NCBI GenBank assembly: GCA_002435835.1
Contig: DIVM01000012.1
Span: 1 to 5,862 of the forward strand
Source of the DNA: Firmicutes bacterium UBA6132
GTDB lineage: Bacteria; Bacillota_A; Clostridia; Tissierellales; Sedimentibacteraceae
DNA: 5,862 bases
Direction: 5' to 3'
This document shows, piece after piece, positions 1-5,066 of the stretch. Position numbers and translations under genes: made by a program. A model generated the notes under the pieces. That model was not told the DNA's origin, did not search any database, and saw only the letters and a list, made by a program, of their open reading frames with translations. The stretch's first letter is position 1; every line of letters begins with the position of its first letter.

Positions 1-455
1 TTTGTTTTTATATTACGATCCCAAACTCCAAAATTTCCACCTTTAATAGCAAGTTTATATATTTCTTTATCTATGACAGCTTTCACAACTCCAATCCTGC
101 CTACAATTTTTTCATTACGAGTTATAGGATATAAAGAAATTGATACAGTAATTAACTCACCATTTTTCTTTTTTGTAAAAGTTTCATAATTTTCTAACTT
201 ACTGCCAACATAAATCTTATTTGAAACATCATTGAATTCTCTTTCACAATCATTAGCTATAAAAATTGATGAGGGCTTTCCTATTACTTCTTCTTTAGTA
301 TATCCCAAAAGTCTCTCTGCCCCTTTATTAAAGTATGTAATAATTCCTTGCAAATTTCTGCATATTATAGCATCATTAAAATCATCGCAGAACAATACCA
401 AATTATTAATAAATTCCTCAGTTGTTTTCATTCCTTCTTTACTAAAATCAAGCAT
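1..455 (-). CDS. PAS-domain signalling protein, N-terminal part (3' end missing)
   Basis: The frame starts at ATG 455-453 and stays open to the left edge, giving 151 residues. The ATG has a strong AAGGGGGC ribosome site (468-461) 6 nt upstream and overlaps the stop of the EAL gene by 8 bp. This supports the start over the later in-frame ATG at residue 9. Residues about 20-130 form a PAS domain: DAIICRNLQGIITYFNKGAE (28-47), then LLGYTKEEVIGK (49-60), with a PAC-like end KKKNGELITVSISLYPITRN (95-114) and GRIGVVKAVID. From about 134, YKLAIKGGNFGVWDRNIKT looks like the opening of a second PAS domain. There is no signal peptide or membrane segment so far. The output domain is beyond the edge; a histidine kinase, GGDEF and/or EAL module are all possible. 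The neighbouring EAL gene makes a c-di-GMP enzyme attractive but unproven. Confidence 0.88.
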   Translation of the reverse strand, partial: MLDFSKEGMKTTEEFINNLVLFCDDFNDAIICRNLQGIITYFNKGAERLLGYTKEEVIGKPSSIFIANDCEREFNDVSNKIYVGSKLENYETFTKKKNGELITVSISLYPITRNEKIVGRIGVVKAVIDKEIYKLAIKGGNFGVWDRNIKT

Positions 456-2166
456 AACTCGCCCCCTTATCATTAAGTATATCTTCAATCATAAATGCTG
501 GCAGAGGTTTACTGTAATAATACCCTTGAATAAAAGTACATCCCATCTTCTTCAGCAGTTCCTTTTGCTCTAAGCTCTCTACACCTTCTGCTACAACATT
601 ATAATTAAGTTTTTTTGAAAGCTCTATTATGCATTCTATAATTGAACGAGATTTATTATCATTGCATATTTTATCAATAAAAGATTTATCAATTTTTAGT
701 GTGCTAATAGGCAGTGCAGTTAAATAATTTAAAGAAGAATAGCCTGTTCCAAAATCATCAATAGAAACCTTTATATTTTTGTCAACTAATTCTTGTAATA
801 ATTTTGACTTTTCTTCAATTGATTTTATTAAAGTTCCTTCAGTTATTTCAATTTCAAGATTTTTAGGATCTAATTTACTATCTTCTAACACCTTATTAAT
901 TAAATTAAGAAAATATCTATTTTTCATCTGTTTTGGAGATATGTTCACACTTATTGTATCAAATGAATAACCTTTTTCCTTCCATTCTTTAGCTTGCAAA
1001 CACGCTTTATTTAATACCCATTCACCTATTTTGTAGATTAGTCCGCTTTCCTCAATTATTGGAATAAATTCTGAAGGTGAAACAATACCAAACTCTGGTG
1101 ATTTCCATCTTAATAAAGCTTCCATCCCCCTTATTTTATTATAGTCCATACCAACCTGAAGCTGATAGTAAATTTCAAATTCATCATTCTCTAAAGCGTT
1201 TTGCAACTCATTTTCTATTTTTTTCTTCCTATCAATGGCACATCCTAATTTATCATTATAAAATATAAAATTATTTCTACCTTGCAGCTTAGCCTCATGC
1301 AATGCAATATCAACATTTTTCATTATTAGGTCCATATCAGAACCTTTCTTCTTAAAAACTGATATACCCATGCTGACAGTTATGTATGTTTGTATATCTA
1401 AAACTTCAAATGGATTTTTAAAACTTTCATTCATTAATTTAATGATATTTTTCAAATGTGATATACTTATTATATTAGGTATTAACATTAAAAAATCATC
1501 TTCACTTATCCTTGCTACCATTCCATAATCTTTAACACAAAATTTTATTAACTCGGACACAATCTTTAATAATACATCCCCATATCTGTGTCCGTAACTG
1601 TTATTGACACTGCTAAAATCATCAATATCAAGAAAAATCAAGGCACTTTTATTAGATATACCATCTGATTTATCTATTAATTTTTGCATCTCATGCATTA
1701 TATAAACTCTATTAGGCAGATTTGTCAGCTGGTCATGGTAAGCCATAAAAAACATCTGTTCCTCTGCGTTTTTTCTCTCCGTAATATCAGTAACTGTTCC
1801 AATCAAAATATTTTCAGAATTATTTTCAAGTTTTACCCTCTTTCCATTTATTAGTAACCATTTTATTTGATCACACTTTGTTTTAATTCTATATTGTGTA
1901 TTTAAGAGAATAGAATTTCCTTTTAAAAATTCATTAAAGTCATCTTTTGCTCTTTCCCTATCTTCAGGAATAATAATTTTATCAGCATAATCAATAAGTG
2001 AAGTTATTTCAGTATTAATATACTCTGAAAAATTATTAAATCCTCCTATTACTTGTAATTTGTTTGTAGCCAAATTAACTTCCCATACTATTTCATTAAT
2101 TGATTCAAGTATAAGCTTATATCTATTAATATCTGTTAAATTTGATCCTAATAAAGGTTCATTCAT
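448..2166 (-). CDS. PAS-GGDEF(degenerate)-EAL protein, predicted c-di-GMP phosphodiesterase
   Basis: A 572-residue soluble protein with no signal peptide or membrane segment. An N-terminal PAS domain with PAC end (about 13-135, ending GTVTDITERK) precedes a GGDEF domain (about 140-302) and an EAL domain (about 315-565). The GGDEF signature reads SEDDF (221-225), and the RxxD inhibitory site five residues upstream is absent (KDYG). D180, N188 and D197, which correspond to metal- and GTP-contacting residues of PleD, are kept. The EAL site is complete: E349 (MEALLRW), N408, E440, D470/D471, K491, E527 and Q547, plus an intact loop 6 (DFGTGYSSL, 471-479) and E443. It should hydrolyse c-di-GMP to pGpG, with the GGDEF part probably serving as a GTP-sensing or structural module. 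The ATG has AGGAGAG 4 nt upstream. The end overlaps the next gene by 8 bp. Phosphodiesterase activity is inferred from residues alone. Confidence 0.95.
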   Translation of the reverse strand: MNEPLLGSNLTDINRYKLILESINEIVWEVNLATNKLQVIGGFNNFSEYINTEITSLIDYADKIIIPEDRERAKDDFNEFLKGNSILLNTQYRIKTKCDQIKWLLINGKRVKLENNSENILIGTVTDITERKNAEEQMFFMAYHDQLTNLPNRVYIMHEMQKLIDKSDGISNKSALIFLDIDDFSSVNNSYGHRYGDVLLKIVSELIKFCVKDYGMVARISEDDFLMLIPNIISISHLKNIIKLMNESFKNPFEVLDIQTYITVSMGISVFKKKGSDMDLIMKNVDIALHEAKLQGRNNFIFYNDKLGCAIDRKKKIENELQNALENDEFEIYYQLQVGMDYNKIRGMEALLRWKSPEFGIVSPSEFIPIIEESGLIYKIGEWVLNKACLQAKEWKEKGYSFDTISVNISPKQMKNRYFLNLINKVLEDSKLDPKNLEIEITEGTLIKSIEEKSKLLQELVDKNIKVSIDDFGTGYSSLNYLTALPISTLKIDKSFIDKICNDNKSRSIIECIIELSKKLNYNVVAEGVESLEQKELLKKMGCTFIQGYYYSKPLPAFMIEDILNDKGASYA

Positions 2167-2207
2167 AATTCTCTCCTGTATGCAATCCCTTAAGAATTAA
2201 GTTTATG

Positions 2208-2603
2208 CTATTCTATCAATCCTAATCTTCTAATAACTTTAATTAATTTTTTCCCATCTATAGGTTTTGTAGCAAAAGCTTCGCAGCCAATATCATAGGA
2301 ATTATTTATTGTTTCAGTATCATTAAGGGCTGTTGTCATTATTATCTTTACTCTTTGCGAGTTTTCAATTCCATTTTGTTTTTCGATTTGTCTTATGCTT
2401 TTAAGAACTTTCATTCCATCAGCTTTTGGCATCATGATGTCAAGGCATATTAAATCATATGGAGTTTTTTCATCTAAAGCCAATAAAAATGCATCTAAAG
2501 CTTCTATTCCATTTACGGTAAAATCACATTGCCCATAAGGTTCTAAAATTTTTAATATATATTTTCTACTTGCTAAATCATCTTCTGCTATTAATATTCT
2601 CAT
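2208..2603 (-). CDS. Stand-alone receiver-domain response regulator (CheY-like)
   Basis: A single receiver domain of 131 residues with no DNA-binding or enzymatic output, so it acts through protein contacts or as a phosphate relay or sink. All phosphorylation residues are present: acidic E7/D8/D9 (LIAEDD), phosphoacceptor D55 (LICLDIMMPKADG), T90/T91 (IIMTTA) and K113 (ATKPIDG). The end, VIRRLGLIE, and the GQCDFTVNGIEALDAF segment resemble a clade of free-standing receivers found beside chemosensory and hybrid-kinase genes, rather than the flagellar-motor CheY. This clade placement is from memory. The start ATG has GAGGTG 6 nt upstream. The gene follows a 127-bp gap after cheD and lies 41 bp before the PAS-GGDEF-EAL gene, so it is likely co-expressed with that gene. 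The partner kinase is probably an unseen CheA or the PAS protein further downstream. Confidence 0.93.
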   Translation of the reverse strand: MRILIAEDDLASRKYILKILEPYGQCDFTVNGIEALDAFLLALDEKTPYDLICLDIMMPKADGMKVLKSIRQIEKQNGIENSQRVKIIMTTALNDTETINNSYDIGCEAFATKPIDGKKLIKVIRRLGLIE

Positions 2604-2620
2604 TATTCACACCTCATCAA

Positions 2621-2640
2621 TTTATTTAATTTAATTTAAT
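2621..2640. repeat. Short A/T pentamer repeat (TTTAA x3)
   Basis: Three exact tandem TTTAA units (2625-2639) preceded by TTTA lie just upstream of the ribosome-binding site (GAGGTG, 2610-2615) of the response regulator gene. They make an unstructured, A/T-rich leader that would leave the ribosome site open. This is probably simple compositional repetition; no function is claimed. Confidence 0.5.
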
Positions 2641-2646
2641 ACATTT

Positions 2647-2662
2647 ATTAAAGTTCTTTAAT
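2647..2662. promoter_or_regulatory. 16-bp palindrome in the leader of the response regulator gene
   Basis: The plus strand reads ATTAAAGTTCTTTAAT: 7-bp perfect arms (ATTAAAG/CTTTAAT) around a 2-bp centre. If the promoter at 2684-2712 is real, this lies about 15-30 bp downstream of the start point, a normal place for a repressor operator. A 2-nt loop is too tight for a good RNA hairpin, so a dimeric DNA-binding protein is the likelier reader. The A/T-rich composition means it could be chance. Confidence 0.3.
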
Positions 2663-2683
2663 GACTTATATTTAAGTTAATCA

Positions 2684-2712
2684 CATATAAAAGGATTCTC
2701 AAATGTAAGCAA
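2684..2712 (-). promoter_or_regulatory. Possible sigma-A-type promoter before the response regulator gene
   Basis: In the cheD/response-regulator gap the minus strand reads TTGCTT (2712-2707), a 17-bp spacer, then TATATG (2689-2684). Both hexamers resemble the vegetative consensus, and the spacing is ideal. Transcription would begin near 2677, leaving a leader of about 75 nt. The region is very A/T-rich, so chance matches are expected. The 127-bp gap stands out among otherwise tightly packed genes and is the main reason to suspect a promoter. No sigma-D-like GCCGATAA box was seen. Confidence 0.35.
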
Positions 2713-2724
2713 TTTCATTGAATC
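2694..2724 (-). terminator. Weak imperfect hairpin after cheD
   Basis: Just after the cheD stop the transcript could pair GATTC-AATG with CATT-(TGA bulge)-GAATC around a 10-nt loop, followed by CC and a short TTTTATAT run. The stem is A/T-rich and bulged, and the U-run is short, so termination would be leaky at best. It overlaps the -35 box of the possible promoter. Read-through from cheD into the next genes remains plausible. Confidence 0.2.
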
Positions 2725-2730
2725 ATCATT

Positions 2731-3207
2731 TTATAATCTTATAAGCTGCTTATTTATAATTGGAGTACCTGTTTTTACATCAACTTCAATTGTTCGGCTA
2801 TAATTACCACCTGTATTTGAAAAATCAAATTCTATATTGTTTTCAATAAGTATATCTTTAATTTTTATGAGGTTTTTAAATCCAACTTCAAAAACATCAT
2901 TTTTGTTATTTGATAATGCTCCGCCAAAAATTGACACTTTATATTCTTTTTTATAATTTAAAAATCCGCTACATACTTTATTAAAAAGCATTGGTACTGC
3001 AATATCTGCAAAATATCCTTCCTTGTATTCATTATGTACATTACTTATTATGGATGAATCCGGAAGGGCAATATGAACCATTCCAAGTTTTTTAAAATTT
3101 GGGCAGTAAATAACAAGGGCAACGCATGATCCTAATGCAAAAGTTTTTATTGTATCTTCCTCACAGCTGCTTACCGCGTAGTCACCTATTCCTATTACTT
3201 TTATCAT
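2731..3207 (-). CDS. cheD: CheD, chemoreceptor glutamine deamidase
   Basis: CheD hydrolyses specific receptor glutamines to glutamates, opening them to methylation by CheR; in Bacillus/Thermotoga-type systems it also binds CheC phosphatase. The 158 residues are a typical family length. The catalytic trio has the expected spacing: T22, C28 in TFALGSCVA (22-30), and H45 in GMVHIALP (42-49), matching T21/C27/H44 of Thermotoga CheD. Other family features are IFGGA (about 93-97) and the C-terminal GGNYSRTIEVDVKTG strand region. Most CheD proteins have TLGLGSC where this one has TFALGSC, a mild variation that leaves T and C in place. The ATG overlaps the cheB stop as ATGA, so translation is probably coupled. 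No cheC is visible in the window. Likely substrates are the MCP encoded upstream and other receptors in the cell. Confidence 0.95.
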   Translation of the reverse strand: MIKVIGIGDYAVSSCEEDTIKTFALGSCVALVIYCPNFKKLGMVHIALPDSSIISNVHNEYKEGYFADIAVPMLFNKVCSGFLNYKKEYKVSIFGGALSNNKNDVFEVGFKNLIKIKDILIENNIEFDFSNTGGNYSRTIEVDVKTGTPIINKQLIRL

Positions 3208-4238
3208 TTTTCCACTTCTTTTAGTATATTTAATAATTCTCTTGGGATATCATTTAGTGATACCTGCTTTTCTACAGCGCCTATATCGTATGCAGCCTTT
3301 GGCATTCCATAAACTATACAAGATTCCTCGTCTTGTCCTAATGTTCTAGCTCCATTTTTTCTCATATCTAAGAGTCCGTTAGCCCCATCATGCCCCATTC
3401 CGGTAAGTATCACTCCCATAGCTTTGCTTCTGCATACCTCCGATACGGAATAAAATAGTACATCTACCGATGGACAATGCCCATTAACTTTTTCTTCTTC
3501 AAAGCACTTAACAACATAGCAGTTTCCATCTCTAATAACTTTCATATGTTTGCCTCCAGGGGCAATAAGTGCCCTTCCAGGTATAACTTTATCTCCGCTT
3601 TCTGCCTCTTTCACTTCAATAATACAGCTATTATTAAGTCTTTCAGAATACATTTTTGTAAATACAGGAGGCATATGCTGAACTATTACAATACCTGGTA
3701 TTTCTTTTGGTAAATTTTTTAATAATTCCTCTAATGCTTCAGTACCTCCGGTTGAGGCTCCTATGGCAATTATATTTATTCTGCTTTTAAAGTTTTCAAC
3801 TCTATTATTAGAATCATTTAATTCACTTGATTTTAAATTACAATCCTTTGACATTGATGCTATCTTTATTTTAACTATGAGTTCATTTATAAAGCTTTCT
3901 ATCACTGTATTATTTGCAGGCTTCGAAACAAAGTCTATAGCACCTGCGTTAAGCGCTTCAATAACTTTTTCAGACACAGCACTTACAACCACAACAGGTA
4001 CCGGATATTGTGGAATAAGTCTTTTTAAAAATTCGATGCCATCCATCTTGGGAAGTTCTACATCTAGTGTAATAACATCAGGCCTATATTGAATTATTTT
4101 ATCTCTCGCCATATAGGCATCCGAAACAACATCAACAACCTCAATATAAGGATCATTATTTAGTCCTATTCTTAATGCTTCCCTAAACTCCATAGAATCA
4201 TCTACTATTAGAACCTTAATTTTTAGCTTCCTATCCAA
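3204..4238 (-). CDS. cheB: CheB, chemoreceptor methylesterase/glutamine deamidase (TTG start)
   Basis: CheB removes methyl groups from receptor glutamates, and in many bacteria also deamidates glutamines; phosphorylation of its receiver by CheA activates it. The 344 residues give a full-length two-domain protein. The receiver (about 7-125) has acidic D13/D14, phosphoacceptor D59 (LDVELPKMDG), S86 and K106. A polar linker (about 128-152) leads to the esterase domain with the catalytic triad S162 (IGASTGGTEA), H188 (IVQHMPP) and D284 (LTGMGHDGA). No ATG is usable: the first in-frame Met is residue 16, inside the receiver. TTG at 4238-4236 begins a proper receiver N-terminus (MDRKLKIKVLIVDD), lies one base after the cheR stop, and has AAAGGA about 8 nt upstream. 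The gene overlaps cheD by 4 bp. All catalytic residues are present, so an active enzyme is expected. Confidence 0.96.
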   Translation of the reverse strand: MDRKLKIKVLIVDDSMEFREALRIGLNNDPYIEVVDVVSDAYMARDKIIQYRPDVITLDVELPKMDGIEFLKRLIPQYPVPVVVVSAVSEKVIEALNAGAIDFVSKPANNTVIESFINELIVKIKIASMSKDCNLKSSELNDSNNRVENFKSRINIIAIGASTGGTEALEELLKNLPKEIPGIVIVQHMPPVFTKMYSERLNNSCIIEVKEAESGDKVIPGRALIAPGGKHMKVIRDGNCYVVKCFEEEKVNGHCPSVDVLFYSVSEVCRSKAMGVILTGMGHDGANGLLDMRKNGARTLGQDEESCIVYGMPKAAYDIGAVEKQVSLNDIPRELLNILKEVEK

Positions 4239-4253
4239 TTTATCTTTCCTTTC
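4236..4253 (-). promoter_or_regulatory. Ribosome-binding site and TTG start that define cheB
   Basis: The transcribed strand reads AAAGGA, then AAGATAAA, then TTG. The Shine-Dalgarno core lies within the last codons of cheR, whose TAA stop (4242-4240) is one base before the TTG. This geometry suggests that ribosomes finishing cheR re-initiate at cheB, and the weak start codon may limit CheB output relative to CheR. The start choice is well supported because no in-frame ATG precedes the receiver core. Confidence 0.75.
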
Positions 4254-5058
4254 TATAAATCGACGGCATTATGTATTTGTAGCCCGTATTACTAAAGCTA
4301 ATGGATTCAGAATGACCAATAAATAAATATCCTCCATCTTCCGTCCAATCATAAAACTTATTTATTAAACTTTCCTTAGTTTTATTGTCAAAATATATCA
4401 TCACATTTCTGCAAAATATAACGTGGAATTTTCTTTTAAAAGGGAAATCAGCATTCATAAGATTGAATTTTCTAAAAATCACTTCATTTTTAATACTTTT
4501 TACTACTTCACTCTTTGTTTTGTCATAATTTTTAAAATACTTTTTTTTCCACATATCGGAAATATTTTCAATTCCAGTATTATTGTATATACCTTCAATA
4601 GCCGTATTGAGCACCTCTGATGATATATCTGTTGCCAATAACTTTGTATCCCAATTTTCCTTATTCATACCAAAGTAATCGGATATAATCATTGCAAGTG
4701 TATAAGCTTCCTCACCTGAAGAACACCCTGCACTCCATATACGCATGTTTTTTTCATTTTTATATTTATTTGATAAATAAGGCAGCACGCTATTTTTAAA
4801 AAAATCAAAATGCTCAGGTTCCCTCATAAAAAAAGTATAGTTAGTTGTAACTCTGTTTAATAATTCGCCAACTGCTTTTCCTGTTTTATCGTCTGTTAAA
4901 TAATTATAATACTCAGAGAAATTTTTGAAATTTCTCTGAGTTAATATTGTTTGAAGTCTTCCTTGAATCAATAGCCTCTTTTCAAATAAATTCACACCAT
5001 AATATGATTTTATAAAAGAAGCAAGTTTTATTAATTCGCTTTCTTTAATGTCTACCAT
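4240..5058 (-). CDS. cheR: CheR, chemoreceptor glutamate O-methyltransferase
   Basis: CheR transfers a methyl group from S-adenosylmethionine to glutamates on chemoreceptors in the cytoplasm, resetting their sensitivity. The 272 residues match the usual family length. An N-terminal helical domain (about 1-80) ends in TTNYTFFMRE (71-80), the family TTN-x-T-x-F-x-RE motif with its usual spacing. The SAM-binding Rossmann domain follows: RIWSAGCSSGEEAYT (106-120), an acidic ATD (142-144), FCRNVMIYFD (215-224) and GHSES (248-252). No C-terminal TPR or other extra domain is present. The ATG is preceded by an AGAGGG ribosome-binding site that overlaps the MCP stop codon, giving an 8-bp gap and likely translational coupling. 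The gene ends one base before the cheB start. The likeliest substrate is the adjacent MCP. A perfect 14-bp inverted repeat lies in codons 40-50 and is listed separately. Confidence 0.97.
   Translation of the reverse strand: MVDIKESELIKLASFIKSYYGVNLFEKRLLIQGRLQTILTQRNFKNFSEYYNYLTDDKTGKAVGELLNRVTTNYTFFMREPEHFDFFKNSVLPYLSNKYKNEKNMRIWSAGCSSGEEAYTLAMIISDYFGMNKENWDTKLLATDISSEVLNTAIEGIYNNTGIENISDMWKKKYFKNYDKTKSEVVKSIKNEVIFRKFNLMNADFPFKRKFHVIFCRNVMIYFDNKTKESLINKFYDWTEDGGYLFIGHSESISFSNTGYKYIMPSIYRKER
4911..4941 (-). repeat. Perfect 14-bp inverted repeat inside cheR
   Basis: On the plus strand ACTCAGAGAAATTT (4911-4924) is followed by TTG (4925-4927) and then by its exact reverse complement AAATTTCTCTGAGT (4928-4941). 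In the cheR mRNA this would fold as a 14-bp stem with a CAA triloop, beginning at codon 40 (118 nt after the start). It encodes part of TQRNFKNFSEY, which fits the normal CheR helical domain, so it is not an inserted element. No U-tract follows it on the transcribed strand (the next bases are ATTATAATT), so it does not look like an intrinsic terminator. Its function is unknown; it may be an mRNA structure, a protein site, or a product of codon choice. Confidence 0.9.
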
Positions 5059-5066
5059 TTTTCCCT

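Noticed and set aside
232..573. Plus-strand open frame of 113 codons
   Set aside because: It lies opposite the PAS and EAL genes, has no recognisable domain or good ribosome site, and its hydrophobic, Ser/Ile-rich composition is what antisense of A/T-rich coding gives.
779..1268. Plus-strand open frames opposite the EAL domain (779-970 and 1077-1268)
   Set aside because: Short antisense frames with no domain, no ribosome site and complete overlap with conserved EAL coding sequence.
2189..2201. Inverted repeat CTTAA-GAA-TTAAG between the receiver and EAL genes
   Set aside because: Five-base A/T-rich arms are common in this composition, and there is no adjacent promoter or U-tract.
3555..3578. 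Small hairpin GGGCA-ATAAG-TGCCC in cheB
   Set aside because: A 5-7 bp stem within the conserved codons for the LIAPGGKHM region; easily explained by coding constraint and not exceptional by chance.
3477..4092. Plus-strand open frames opposite cheB (3477-3713 and 3763-4092)
   Set aside because: Both are antisense to a fully conserved cheB, encode low-complexity Phe/Ser/Ile-rich peptides, and lack supporting translation signals.
3204..4238. cheB as a pseudogene because it lacks an ATG start
   Set aside because: TTG with a well-spaced Shine-Dalgarno opens a complete two-domain protein with every phosphorylation and catalytic residue present.
4423..4620. Plus-strand open frame opposite cheR
   Set aside because: 65 codons rich in Phe and Ile, antisense to the CheR catalytic domain, with no family resemblance.
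4750..5058. CheR motif TTNYTFFMRE as an aberrant active site
   Set aside because: The spacing matches the family TTN-x-T-x-F-x-RE pattern (compare TTNLTAFFRE of enteric CheR); the Met is an ordinary variation.
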